This document shows, in pieces, positions 31,779 through 43,959 of a stretch of DNA of 64,000 nucleotides. The DNA is from Hippasteria phrygiana (lineage: Eukaryota > Echinodermata > Asteroidea > Valvatida > Goniasteridae), in the NCBI GenBank assembly GCA_037893225.1, contig JAZGUH010000088.1, positions 904,501 through 968,500 of the forward strand, in the 5' to 3' direction. Below the pieces are notes generated by a model. The model saw only the letters and a list, made by a program, of their open reading frames with translations, had not been told where the DNA came from and did not search any database. Numbering within the stretch: position 1 is the first letter of the stretch; each line of letters opens with the position of its first letter. The translations under genes were made by a program, and so were the position numbers.

Positions 31779-32410
31779 AGGAGTTTTACACTCGGACCTT
31801 GGAAATAGGTTAGGTAACTACATGTATAAGCAAAGACATTCAATTTGAGGGGATTTCACGGCAGTGTGTGCATTTAATGTGTATAACTGATATATCGCCC
31901 TGATTTTGAAACAGTGAAACTACAGGTGACAATATTCTGTTCTTCATCTGAATGTACTGATGTTTCTGTTATAATGCTCACGACGTGTTGTGTTAAACGT
32001 AGTATACAACATTTGCTAACATCAAAAAACATGCAGAAGTATACTGGATTATTGCGAAATACCGTACTAGACTGTTAATAGCAGTCTCAAGCATCCTGTG
32101 AAATCATGTCAACTGGTGTGCTGTCGTTTTCGAGAAAAGTAGAAATTTAAATCGTTTTAGTTCCCCAATGCAATAAAACAACGCCAAGTGGCATTAAAAC
32201 GAAAAAGTGCCATAAAAGTTTACGCCGTGAGTTTTCATAGTCTTTGGACTTCTTTTTGTCTCACGCTGTTTGGCAACCACGGTGTTTGCAATGTGAACTG
32301 GCGTTAAATGAGGCGGAAACCGGGGCACTGGCGGGTCCGCGGTACCCGCACCCCGATTACCATTCCATCACCTGCCAATGATCTCTGAAGTCGACGTGTT
32401 TGTTGGGTTT
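31779..32410. other. Intergenic, no gene recognised
   Basis: It has no paired ends, tandem structure or credible frame. Confidence 0.4.
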
Positions 32411-32488
32411 TAAAGGAACGCACTGAAGGCAGACAAAGAAATTGCTATGGTTGGAAAGATCATTTAAAATTTGAATGTAATATTGTAC

Positions 32489-32681
32489 ACTAATATATAA
32501 AAGGTTTGCGGAAACACCATGTGGAAATATTTCTCAAGAAAAGTTGCATTTCTCCTGAAGACTGACCGGAAATATACTGACCGGAACGTCGAGTTTATAC
32601 CTCTGGTTCTTTTCAGAACCATTCTCTTAATTTGAGAAATATTTCCACATGGTGTTTCCGCAAACCTTTCATTTATTAGTA
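32489..32681. mobile_element. MITE with perfect 38-bp arms (AAAGGTTTGCGGAAACACC)
   Basis: Bases 32500-32537 are the exact reverse complement of 32632-32669; weaker symmetry extends to ACTAAT / ATTAGT. The loop contains the palindrome GGTTCTTTTCAGAACC. A diverged relative with TTTGCGGGAGCACCATG and a TTCTGAAAA hairpin is at about 49228-49317. Confidence 0.85.
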
Positions 32682-32740
32682 TCTCCGTTATGCAAAGCCT
32701 CAAATCTTACTTAATATTGTACACGGCCATCTCACTGACA

Positions 32741-35077
32741 TCTCACAAGTCATTGACGAAAAACAACGCGTCCTGTCCCGTTCCAAACGGTCCGTCTTTT
32801 CCGAACCATCTGCCGTCACCGAAAGTGTTTTTTAGACTCAAAGTTGTTATTTAGACAAAGCTCTTACTGTAATTGATGTCTTCGATTTGTTTTAAGCGAT
32901 ACTTGGTTATTAGGATTCATTAACTACATATATGTAGGGGCCTAGGCCTAGTAATTATTGTTTGTCATTTTGCTTTTTCGCAAATTCAAATAGTGATATA
33001 TTATTTTTGTAAAAAAGATGAATAACTTTTTAAATAACGTGTAGGCCTAGGCCTATACGGATTCGATTTTGAGATGCCTTTCAAAGACAAAAAGTTTCGT
33101 TCAAAAGCCTTTCGGTTCTTTTATGATGTTTGCATGAACAAAAATACCCATTTGGGGAAACTCCAATTTTCCTTTGTTTCCGCCTTAGTTTGCGAATTCT
33201 GTTGCAGCGTGATTTCAGACAATGATTATAATGTAGGCCTTCACAACTAAGAAAGTTTGCGAACTCCAAATGTATAGGTCAAATCCCTTTATGTTAAGGA
33301 AAAGTGTTGCAAGAATTTTTTTGTGTTTTCAGACAAAGCAATCAGAATGACAAACCAAAATAATAAAGCGAGCTTGGCTCTATATTCCTCCATGGTTGAA
33401 GGGAAGGGAAAGGGGGCTATATTACCATGGAGGTTCCATGTACCATGCGAATGTGCCGTAACAACGCGTGCATGGGTGTATGCCAAGACCCCACTAAATA
33501 ATGATTGCAATTATAGCGGCTATAGACCACCGTATAACATACAGTGCATGCAACAGCTGTATGCTAATTAAGCAGAACACAGCACCGGTCCTTTATGCGG
33601 TCTGGAGTGGGTTCTCGTAAGCATATCATACTCCACGCTCATTCATTATTTCTCCCCATACTAATATACCCCTGTCTTTGAATCGGGGATTTAAATGGTC
33701 ATTAAAGTTTGGGCGGGTGGATGAGGCTCCCGGCTTTGTCGAAGTTCCACACTACCATTTCTTTTCTCACGATGAAGAGCCGAAACTCGGTATATATCGC
33801 GTGTGACCATGAGAAGAATACCATCACCCCAATTCGTGTGTGATTTGTTTTCAATTAACCTATAAATTTTGTAATTTTGGGACAACTGACAAGGCGAGTG
33901 GAAATGCCACCTGTCAAAGTGTTTTACAGTATCAAGGAAAATGTAGAACGCGGGCAAATTTAATATCGAACCTCGCGTCCGCAGACCAAGTCTACAGGCC
34001 TACCCCCGATCGGTTGTCAACAGCTTTCATAACATTTTATACCACTGCAAGAATTTCGATGATTTGCGATTGCGCGAGAACAAAGGAACCATAACATACG
34101 ATTTGGTAGACCCTCTCCAACTCAAAGCAAAAGAGCTGATGTACACCTAGTGATATAGGCCTAGGCCAAGACTGTGAAACAACTGCCCTAGCCAATAGGT
34201 AGGCTGGACATGCCTTTGTTTGCTTTGTTGGAACCTCATTTGTGACCGGATCGTACGAAATGAGCCTTAAGGTCATTTTTTTTACTGGTTTGTTTTTGCT
34301 TGTATTTGAAAGAGCATGTACTTGGCTCTTCATTTTGATATATCACTCAGTTTGACATCCTGATGAATATGGACATTGTGTGGGTGAAAACCTTGACAGT
34401 TCCCATCGATTTCCACTTAAAGTCATGTTTAAGGGGCTGTAATTAAAAAATAGCTCTTGCGACTTGTGATTGATTTTGTTGGGTTGGGTCACAAAGGTAG
34501 TATGCAACATTGACTTTTGCTGTAAGTTTCAGAAATGAATGGATTTTGGGGTTTGGATTTTATAGCAAGTATAGGCCTACTGCGACACTGACCTGTGTAA
34601 AGTTTTGTGTGCATATATGCTGGGAAAACAAAGAGAAAAAGATGCTGTTCTGGTAGTCTTGTTCCCTGAACATACTTCCGACAAAACGGAGCAATTTATA
34701 GACGTCATGAAATCATCAGGTCGATGAACTAGACTAGCTGGCTTGCACCAGTTAACGGATGTGTACATAACCCGTTGCCATCATAATTTTGGTAAATTGG
34801 GGGCAGTATTTGAAAAGGCAGTTTTTTTTCCAACCATCGCTGGAAATTAATCCAAAAATTCCACTTTTCTAGAAAATGACACCACATCAGGTGCCATGAT
34901 TTCACAAGATGCCTGAGACTATTATTTACTTACAGTCAAGTAAGGTATTTGTTTTTTATGTTTGCAAATTGTATATTACCTTTAAGTGCGGATAATGAAA
35001 TACAATCTGACAATGCAATGAATGCATGCGTATTATTTGTGTTTGAGCTCCAGATCATGGGAAAGTAAATTGCTCCC
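32741..35077. other. Intergenic, no gene recognised
   Basis: Only scattered repeat words are seen: TTTTATACCACTGCAAGAAT near 34035 recurs at about 38696, and a diverged repeat shared with 26258-26510 lies near 34580-34900. No frame looks coding. Confidence 0.45.
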
Positions 35078-35085
35078 TCTGTTGT

Positions 35086-35266
35086 CAGGCCCGTCGCAAA
35101 GGGGGGGGGGGGGGGGGGGGGGGTGACGGAGGGGCGGGGCGGATGGGCCAGGCCCCCTGGCAACCAATTGTCCCCCATTGGCAAAACCCAAAAAGCATCA
35201 AAATTATATAATAGTTGTGTTTTTTCAAAGTCCCCCCCCCGGCCCCCCCCGATGGCGACGGGCCTG
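35086..35266. mobile_element. hAT-like MITE, CAGGCCCGTCGC ends, 8-bp TSD
   Basis: The ends CAGGCCCGTCGC / GCGACGGGCCTG are a perfect 12-base inverted pair flanked by TCTGTTGT (35078-35085 and 35267-35274). A long G run follows the left end and C runs precede the right end. The interior matches 48765-48954 in reverse. Confidence 0.94.
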
Positions 35267-35274
35267 TCTGTTGT

Positions 35275-37390
35275 CACAGGAAAAAGCCTGAAAACGCGGA
35301 CCTGGATCATATTTTGAATGATTCCTGTCCATGTATCCTGAGACCACTGAATACAACTTTTCAAAAATCTATTTTTAAAATGCAATGCAGAAAAACTACG
35401 CAACTCTCATTCGGATTATCACGCATTAAAACAGTATTTAGAACTTACGCAAGTCTATCATTTTCTTACTCGCGTTAATACCTTCGAAGCAATCGACTTT
35501 TCCCGCCAAAAATGCTGACGTATATCATGCATGGTCACTCCCCCTCCAAGTTGATTCTACTGTGTATGCCCAGTGGAATTCCAAACCAAATAAGATCTTA
35601 GGGTCTTATTATGGACACTTGGTCTATCTGTGAGGAAAATGCGACCGTCTTATAAAAGTCCTTAGCGCCAATTTAAGACCATCCTATAGGGAGTGGATGA
35701 CGGGAGACTAACGTCCTTCAGATTAGCGGAAAAAATGTTGCTTAGCACGAAAAGTCTTCCTTGGTACAACAGGATTACCAACCAGATTTTTCACGTGCAT
35801 GATGATGCAAATTGCCTGTGACTGGCATTCAGCTGTTGTTTGCTTAGCGTGAAAATCACAAGGAGTTTTGTCTGGTTACCTGTTTATAATAAGCAAGACC
35901 TTTTTCAGTCCAGCCACGGTCCAACCATTAAGAAGTGCCATCTTGATGCTCCCGCGCAGACATGCCCCCCTTTAACAAGCAATAACCCGCGATCCGGAAG
36001 AGTCCGATTTCGTGTCAACACGGGCCAAGAGATTAATGACCCAAGTGATGACACCATCACCATAGGAACGGAGAAGCTCCTCTTGTTTGTCCATTGTCAT
36101 TCCATCATGGGAGGACTCAATAGACCAGACCGCTCGCGTGTTGATGATGCTCGGCTTCATTTTGACAGCTAAATTAACCCAACATCTTGTAAGAGTCCGG
36201 GAGCGGGGGTATATAGGCCTACTCAGCTCAATAGGCCGGGCCGGAGAGATGCCGATGAAACACCGCCTGTTGACGTGGTGTGTCCCACACAGCTGCTTAT
36301 CTCGGTTAAGTGGTTGGTTTCTTGCTCTCTCTCTCTCTTTTCACTTCAAGTCTTTTTTTTTTGCTCTCTTGACCATTGGATCTTTTTACGTGCTTGAACC
36401 ATTATAGCACAGGATTAAGATTTTTAATAAGCAGATCCGATCACGCTCTCATGAAATTATTGGCCTAGAGTTGTCACCCGCTGAATCATGTCATGGCGCT
36501 GGCATCTGCGTATATCGCAAGTATACAATGCGCTTCAAGCGAATTTCGACCTTTTCGGGTAGAATCCGAAACTAAATCCGACCAAGGGATAGAAAAAGAG
36601 GGCGTGTTTGCCCCACCCACTCTTTTAAAAATCAAACCAGCTCACACTGTGACCTATTTTGTAATCATGTGACGATAACATTGTTCTCTTTTTAACTGTT
36701 AATTTTAAATTTTGCCTTTTTAAGAATGATATTATAGCACAATAACTATTCAAAGAAAAGTGAAAAACCGATTACCTGTAATAAGATATCCCCCGCTCCG
36801 TGGCCAAAGAAAACATAATGTAAAAGCCATGCCATTTCCCAATAGAATAAGCATATTTGTTCAATGTATTTTTTCGCCATACAATCTCTCAGTACACAAA
36901 ACCGGTTTTTATGAAATATTGCAATGAAACACGCAAATCAGAGAATTGGCCCATTCTTTGTTTCAGACATGCACCGCGGAAACCGAAAAATCGTTTATAG
37001 TCCCCATGGCACTGCATCAAGGCCACGGGATGCCATTATCGATTCCGCCCATTCCACAAGTGATTCTGAAGTGATTGGTATCGATCCCCGCATTGTCAGA
37101 AAAATATAACTATGTAGTTGTGTTGCCCTCCGCAAAATGAACAAGTTTGATTAAAATCAGTGTCTTTAAATGCAGCTATGATGGCACAATCGTGCATTTC
37201 GGCATCTCACTTTTAAATAGGCTTACTTTTTGTCTCCCGACTTCCGAGTAACACATGTACCTGTATTGTTGTTGTTGTTGTTATTGTTGTTGTTGTTTTG
37301 ATATTTTCTGGGATGGTAAAAAAAAACATCGACCGATGGGGGGGGGGGGGGGGGGGGGGGGGGGGCTAATGGGAGACATTTGAGACGCTG
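35275..37390. other. Intergenic, no gene; diverged TGCTTAGCAC repeat
   Basis: 35738-35900 is a diverged copy of the 26518 element (GCTTAGCACGAAAAGTCTTCC, GTGACTGGCATTCAGCTGTT). A short (CT)n lies near 36330, a (GTT)n near 37262-37298 and a G run near 37339-37366. No credible gene is seen. Confidence 0.5.
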
Positions 37391-37499
37391 CACTGCAAAA
37401 ACTGTGACGCTAAATCAACACCATGTGGTGTTTATATTGGGCGAATGGTTCAATATAAACACCACATAGTGCTAATTTAACAACACACTTTTTGCAGTG
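37391..37499. mobile_element. 109-bp MITE, CACTGCAAAAA ends
   Basis: CACTGCAAAAACTGTG and CACACTTTTTGCAGTG are inverted ends, with GGTGTTTATATTG / CAATATAAACACC inside. The CACTG ends resemble CACTA-type elements; TG on each side is too short to prove a duplication. A partial copy is at 26743 and a diverged one at about 47711-47838. Confidence 0.8.
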
Positions 37500-37652
37500 T
37501 GGTGGCAGCAGACATACCGGTGTCATATGAATATCCGACTCCCACGTGACCGGCCACTCTCCCAATAATCGATTCATCGATCACTTAAGGCAATGTGCAA
37601 TTCTACAATATTTCATGGTGACAACATTTAACACTACACCGGTTCTTTTGCT

Positions 37653-37951
37653 AGTTCTGAGCATGCGCGCGTAGTTCTGAGCATGCGCGCATAGTTCTGA
37701 GCATGCGCGCATAGTTCTGAGCATGCGCGCATAGTTCTGAGCATGCGCGCACAGTTCTGAGCATGCGCGCACAGTTCTGAGCATGCGCGCATAGTTCTGA
37801 GCATGCGCGCATAGTTCTGAGCATGCGCGCATAGTTCTGAGCATGCGCGCATAGTTCTGAGCATGCGCGCATAGTTCTGAGCATGCGCGCATAGTTCTGA
37901 GCATGCGCGCATAGTTCTGAGCATGCGCGCATAGTTCTGAGCATGCGCACG
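37653..37951. repeat. 20-bp minisatellite, 15 copies, NRF-1-like core
   Basis: AGTTCTGAGCATGCGCGCAT repeats 15 times with almost no variation (two units have ACAG, first and last units vary by one base). Its reverse complement contains GCGCATGC, close to the NRF-1 consensus (YGCGCAYGCGCR). It lies about 1.6-1.9 kb upstream of the INSM start codon. Ala/Cys/Arg frames on the minus strand are artefacts. Confidence 0.95.
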
Positions 37952-39570
37952 ACTCGTAAGAATGTCTGCTGCCACCAACTTCTCAAAAGTTTCCCATTTA
38001 ACCGGTTGGGTAATGCAACAACAACCATAACAACAACAACAACAACACAAAAAGAGGAAGATAGAGTGACAACAATAACAACATAAGCAGCAAAACAAAG
38101 ACGGATGACGATAAAGACGCCTAGAACAACGTCAACAACAAATTATGTACATGTATATAATTATAAATAGTACACCGCCTTGCAATAATACAACCTCTGT
38201 AGTAATATCATTCACATGAATGTACATTCGTCTATTAACACTGCTCTCAAAATTGCACTGCCCGCGCGCATTTTTGTTTACGACATCAACATTTAACATT
38301 ATTCGTTTAATTTTTGTTTTAAATATAACATCTTCCAACCTGTTTTACATTTTCAAATGAGATTTGATAGCAAAGCATGTCGCATAATGGCCTCATTAAT
38401 CTCAGAGATTACCTCGCATTTGGTTTCCAACTGTAGCTTTCTTATTTTTAATTAGGCGCTTAATTTGAAGCTTTTCTCTCGAAGGAAACGCTTGGAAAAA
38501 CCACTGATTGGGTAACATCAGGAAAGGCAATCAGTGATGTTTTCCAACAGCACATCTAGCACCGGAGCACTCTGCGCGTCAACCCGTTACCGTTGACTGG
38601 TGATGTAGCACGCATTCACGCTCCAGTCGGTGCCTCGCATCCGCATAACAAGCCTTCTCCTTCGATTATCAGCACTCTTTATTTCATAAAATTTTATACC
38701 ACTGCAAGAATTTTGATGATCGCCCGTTGCACGAGAACAAAGAAAACCGGCTGAGATTTGGCCGAGGAGGGACATATTTTTTCTTTTCTTTCTTTCGTTT
38801 TTTTTTTCTGGAGGAGATTCCCATCCTTGCTTGGCGAATGAGCCGGCGGGATAATCGCTTCGCCGCAGGGTAGCCTGCTCATTAGTTGGTACATGCGCCG
38901 TGGCGAGCCCCATCACCCACTACGCGATTACAATCCAATCTGTCCGGATGAAAACAAAGAGCGTACGCGTGTCTCATACCGTGGTGTAGTACCCCCTCAC
39001 AATCGAACAAAGGGGGAGCTCCGATATCCTATACACAGCCCAGCAACGCTGCGCATTGCAGCTGCTTGGTCCTTCGGCCGGCTGCCTGAGCTCGCTTCAC
39101 GAGGGTGAAGTGGGCGGAGACAGCGGCGACGACAGTTTAACGATAAGCTCCCATGACGGAATTCACTGGTCCGTTGCGCGTACCACGAGCCAACCAGAAG
39201 CCTGGCTGACTTGTTAGCATCTTGTCGGCCGAGTGACAGTATTTGCGCGTCACATTTAACTGTGCAAAACGCCGCTAATGCCCCGCATTCTGGAACATGA
39301 AAACGGCAAGTCAGACGCGTTATCGCCACCTGTAGTCTTTCCTATGCATACCGAGTGTGGAGGGCAATCTGTGATCGCCGTTTACTGTCGATGTTGATCA
39401 GGCTGGGCCGGTGGTAATCTTCCCCGCTCCTATCTCCCTTCGTCACACCAGAACACCGTCAGACTTCACACTTGACGGCAACGGAGCAGATTTTCTTTTT
39501 GTTCTGTGTTTCCCGCATGACGATACGGCGGTGATTCATTCAGCGGACATCCCCCCGTTGCAGCGGGAAG
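37952..39570 (+). promoter_or_regulatory. Upstream region of the INSM gene
   Basis: This gene-free stretch must hold the 5' UTR and promoter of the 39571 gene. It includes (CAA)n near 38023-38050, a repeat word (TTTTATACCACTGCAAGAAT, about 38696) and a G/C- and CpG-richer part from about 38880 on. I see no convincing TATA box or initiator, so the transcription start is not placed. Confidence 0.5.
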
Positions 39571-40917
39571 ATGCCGAGGGGGTTCCTGGTGAAAAGAAAT
39601 AAGAAATCAGGCTCCGTTTCCTACCGCTCTCGCTGCTCAGATGAGGACCAAGACGATGCCTACATCGAGAACGATGACGGGGAATGTTACAGCAAACCCT
39701 TCAATTCGCCGGACTCAGGGTACGGCCACAGTCCGGTCACGCTTGTGGTCAAGGAGAGCCCGGCCTTCCGATTCGATCGGGACTCGGTCTACTCCCCGGT
39801 CAGTACCCCCCACCTGACCACCTGCCCATACCCCTCCCCGTTGGCCTTCGGCTCTCCACCCCTGGGACCACAGAACAGTGAGCGAGATAAAACGCTGTGG
39901 CCGTTCACCGTGACCCCAACCACACCTCAACGAAGACTACCCTCTGGCGTGCCACCTCCTCTGCGAATCAAACGCCCCCTCTCCGAGGAGACCGAGAGAA
40001 AACAGCACAAGGCCAAGAAACCCAAAGCTGCCCGGAAACTCAACTTCGACGAGGACAACACTTCGCCAGTCCACGGTACCATCATCCGTGGGGATGTGTC
40101 TGATGGCGGACCGGACGGCAAGGGTACGAGGTGCGACGGTGACAAAGGAGGGACCGACAACAGCCTGGGTGGGGACTTCGTCTGCCAGTTGTGCAAAGAG
40201 CAGTACCCAGACCCCTTTTCCCTTGCCCAGCATAAATGTTCCCGCATCGTGCACGTGGAGTACCGCTGTCCGGAATGCGACAAGGTGTTCAACTGCCCAG
40301 CCAATCTCGCGTCTCATCGACGCTGGCACAAGCCTAAAGCCAACAACCGATCCACGCCCAACTCCCCTCGCATCCTGCCTGCATCACCGGCCAAGACGTT
40401 CGAGGTCACCCACCGTACAGGGCAGACAGACGAGTCCCAGACCATCATCAAAGACGACCTGATCAGTACCGGCAGCGACAGCAGCCGAAGCACCCCAAGC
40501 CCCGGCCAGGCCACTCCCAACGAGGAGGGGCAGTACGAGTGCGACCAGTGCGGGAAGAAGTTCCGCCGGCCGGCTAACCTCCGGAAGCACATGCAGCATC
40601 ACGGTGAGGAGGACACCTACCCGTGCCAGTACTGCGGACAGACCTTCAGCAGCCTGACCAGCCGGGCCAAGCATGTCCTGACTCACGCGGTGGGCCCAAA
40701 GGAAGTCAACTGTGACGTGTGCGGGGGATCCTACCAAAACAAGATGGCGTTAGAGCAGCACGTGCGCCTACACCACTCAAGTGAAATCTACCCGTGCAAG
40801 TACTGCTCGTGTAAGTTCACCAGCTCGCCCGGGCTGACGCGACACATCAACAAAAGGCATCCGTCTGAAAACAGACAAGTCATCTTACTTCAGCAGCAGC
40901 TGCCCGTACAGCCGTGA
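39571..40917 (+). CDS. INSM: INSM-type (insulinoma-associated) SNAG zinc-finger transcription factor
   Basis: This nuclear DNA-binding repressor belongs to a family that drives neuroendocrine and neuronal differentiation. The 448-residue frame starts MPRGFLVKR, the SNAG motif that recruits LSD1/CoREST, which fixes the start at 39571. A Ser/Pro-rich region and a basic stretch (KQHKAKKPKAARKLNF, about 144-159) follow. Fingers are 1 (203-223, C205/C208/H221/C223), 2 (231-253), 3 (322-344), 4 (350-372), 5 (379-402) and 6 (407-430). The pair FVCQLCKE...SLAQHKC plus EYRCPEC...PANLASHRRWHKP is the INSM hallmark. There is no intron, as in vertebrate INSM1. Codon use is G/C-rich, unlike the A/T-rich flanks. 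The stop lies within CCGTGAGTAG, so a spliced C-terminus cannot be fully excluded. INSM1 versus INSM2 cannot be decided and may not apply outside vertebrates. Confidence 0.95.
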   Translation: MPRGFLVKRNKKSGSVSYRSRCSDEDQDDAYIENDDGECYSKPFNSPDSGYGHSPVTLVVKESPAFRFDRDSVYSPVSTPHLTTCPYPSPLAFGSPPLGPQNSERDKTLWPFTVTPTTPQRRLPSGVPPPLRIKRPLSEETERKQHKAKKPKAARKLNFDEDNTSPVHGTIIRGDVSDGGPDGKGTRCDGDKGGTDNSLGGDFVCQLCKEQYPDPFSLAQHKCSRIVHVEYRCPECDKVFNCPANLASHRRWHKPKANNRSTPNSPRILPASPAKTFEVTHRTGQTDESQTIIKDDLISTGSDSSRSTPSPGQATPNEEGQYECDQCGKKFRRPANLRKHMQHHGEEDTYPCQYCGQTFSSLTSRAKHVLTHAVGPKEVNCDVCGGSYQNKMALEQHVRLHHSSEIYPCKYCSCKFTSSPGLTRHINKRHPSENRQVILLQQQLPVQP

Positions 40918-40924
40918 GTAGAAC

Positions 40925-40930
40925 AATAAA
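40925..40930 (+). terminator. Possible poly(A) signal just after the INSM stop
   Basis: AATAAA begins seven bases after the stop codon. That would give a very short 3' UTR, so later AATAAA sites (for example about 41280) may be the ones used. Confidence 0.3.
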
Positions 40931-42437
40931 GCCACGAATGACAATCAACCATCCATCGTTTTTGTTATCAAGAAAATCAATATTTTTGCATAAAGAAAAA
41001 AGAAAACTATATATAAATGGACAATGGTCTAATGCAGGCCGTTTTAGGCTTTAATATAACAGGCCAAACAAAATCGATAATATTTATCCTTGACAGGCCT
41101 ATACCCATTATTCACAGTTCCTGTTTCATATAGACTCCTGTCCTAGCAATTATCTTTCCAACGAAATGTTTCAAAAAAATATGATTCAACAAATAAGGTG
41201 AAATGTTGTCTCCTCACGCGTGGTCCAATCCAATTTTCAAATCAAAACGTAGGCCTTAATATCAAATAACAAAATACCGAATAAAATTGTTAAGTAATTT
41301 TGAGATACAAGAGATTTTTCGCTCCTGCCCGAAATGAGTGGACAGTGCCTTAGCGTAATGGTTTATTACAATCGCCGCCGATCCATGCACGTTCGATCAA
41401 TACACATTCCGTTGAAGGAAAGCGCGGGGCCTTTGTACTTGCCTGTTTGCACAACAATGCACATCTACATCAACAAGTTTATATTCCAGTGATGTTTTGT
41501 TTTTAATTATCTGATCATTTCAGAGGCAGAAAGAATGGGTTGGGTGTCCATTAAAGTATTTCTCTAAGATAAAACGATAATAAATCAGTACACGAGAAGG
41601 CACCAGCTGCCGGCTTTGTTTCTCGTTTTAGACAATTAACCATCTGTTGCTTGAACTGCAATTAATTAGCAACGGTCTGCAGTGGAATGCATAATTAACA
41701 CAAATTGGAACAAAAAAAATCATCATAAAAAATGTCGTCAGTCACTGGAAAGATTTGTTGGCAAGATATGTATTTTTTTCTTTTTTACTGAAAAGTAGCC
41801 ACATTGCTCTTGTATCTTCAAAAAAGGCAAACATTTAAAACAACGGCGTGTTTGGGTTTTTGTTTCAGTGTAAAGATTTCCCCATAGTTTCCCAATAGGC
41901 AAAGTATTTACACCACGTCAGGCCAAATCATTCCACGAGTTATTTTGTTTTCTTTTATCTGTGATCAAGTATTATTAATTGATATGATAATTGATATGCG
42001 TTTTATGGTTGGTGATTTATGTTGTCATTCTTTACCGGCTATTTTCAGCTTTATTTAGTGCAAAGTATTAGTATTTATTTACATTTGAAATATGTTACTT
42101 GTCGACATTCCTGTGAAAGATTTAAATGTGTACTATATATGGATCAATACTGTGCATCAAAATGACCAAGGGAAAAGAACTAATCAGGTTTGTTTGATTT
42201 TTTACCATTGTTATGTTATGGGTACGCTTCTATACGATTTTCTGTTGTTTACAACATTCCAAAACTTGTTTTTTTTTCATATAAACAGTGAGTTTAAACC
42301 TCTGTCTTCTGAGGGGGTAGTTTTATTGATCAAATTTTTTTTAAATGGCGAAGTGAAAAAAGGCGTATTTTTTCCATTTTAAATCCCGGTTCATACGAAA
42401 TTGATCGTAAGGTGCTCTCGATCTGTGTGCTGTCTAT
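40931..42437. other. INSM 3' flank, possibly 3' UTR; no other gene
   Basis: It is A/T-rich with several AATAAA words and no second coding frame. Part may be INSM 3' UTR. Confidence 0.45.
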
Positions 42438-42439
42438 AA

Positions 42440-42669
42440 CGCACCTATCAATTGTTTCCCCACCCCTCTCCCGGGTTGCCCCACCCCCAATGCGGGGAGT
42501 GATCAAAACCCACACCCTGGGGCACGACTCTCTTGTACAAAAGTGTAGGATCGATTTTTGTTTACACCCAAAGAAGGGCCAAAGTTCCCACCCTCGGGCA
42601 CGAAAAAATGTACCAATCCCGACGTCTGGGATGGGGCGGGGGGGGGGGGGGGGGGGTTGATAGGTGCAT
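42440..42669. mobile_element. Short G/C-rich element with GCACCTATCAA ends
   Basis: GCACCTATCAA and TTGATAGGTGC are perfect 11-base inverted ends about 230 bases apart. A long G run abuts the right end. No duplication was found. Confidence 0.65.
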
Positions 42670-43955
42670 GCAATTTGAGCATTGGTGTGGTGATTTACAA
42701 TCAAATAAATTCATATGCATTTGTATTGTGTCATTTGTAATGCATTCCTTGCATTTGAAAAGAAAAAAATGTAAGGACAAATATATTTTGTTAAAATGTA
42801 ATTCTTATTTGAATTCTGAAGAGTTGGCGTATTTTCGAAAGGCCAAATTTTGATGATACCGTAAACAAAATTACTCCTTATCAGAGTTATATACATGTAC
42901 TGTACTGTTGGACTCGAGTCATAACTTTCGATCATTCCGTAATGCTGTGTTGTAGGAAGATCAATTTTCGCTTGACAAATGGATTTCGTCGGGATTCCTG
43001 ATTTTAGCTGGCAATCTCTTGAGCCAATTAAAAAGAAAACCGACGGGCAGTACTAAATAATAGGGGTTACGTGCACGCTAGAAGGAATCAACTTACCATG
43101 CACAATAAACAAGTATACACGATTCGCTGTTCTCGGAGTTGATGAATAATGAGCAGCCATTTCTCTTTTGGCTTGTGATTTCTTTGGCGAGGTCACGCAA
43201 CACTGACCGTGCTCACCGACGCGCGATGGAGACGAGATTGAAAATGGAAGATTACAAATTATTATTTCAAGTTGATGTTGAGAAATTGCCGTCAAACGTG
43301 GTAATATTTTTTTCATTACTGCAGATTAGTGATATTTCGTATCCGAGAAATATGGTGTTCGGCAAAAAATATGTTTACTTTCATGTCTTTCTCAAAAAAG
43401 ATGGATGGAATATGCCCGCCGATTTTTATTCAAAGATGTCTTCTGCCGACTAGGAAGCCACCCAATAAATCCAAAACGCTCTGTAGACTGACGGGAAGCA
43501 ATTTTCTCTCCCTGTTAATATGTTATATTTCTTATGAATCATTTTGGAGAAGAGAGGAAAAAAGCATGTGGCCGCGAAATTGGACATGTGCGGGGACATT
43601 AAAACAAAAATCTATTTTAATTTGCCTTATGGTTTCAACTCATAAGAAAACCCAAACATTTAAACAGAATAAGTATTTATTGTTCTTATTTTTGTTTACA
43701 TTTCTTACTCGGTGTAATCATATTTATTCGCTAATTATGTCTCACGAAAAATAACGAATTATAGATTCACCACATTTACAGCCAGTATGGCATTGCCTTT
43801 AGGTATTTATTGTTTGAGTTGTGCTTCATATTGTCATTTATTTATAGAGAATTGTCCGGAGAAATTAGCAAATCGAAATTGTTCGTGATATGAGACGGCG
43901 GGTTTTGACATTTAACAGGGGCCAATGTCATGGAGATGCTAAGTATAAAGATTTT
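42670..43955. other. Intergenic, no gene recognised
   Basis: Frames near 43139-43754 lack family resemblance and protein-like composition; I do not call them. Confidence 0.4.
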
Positions 43956-43959
43956 TTAA

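Noticed and set aside
37653..37951. CRISPR-like regular array
   Set aside because: Units are contiguous 20-bp repeats with no spacers, in an animal genome: a minisatellite.
43139..43754. Coding exons near 43.1-43.8 kb
   Set aside because: The overlapping frames have unremarkable composition, no family resemblance and no clear splice context.
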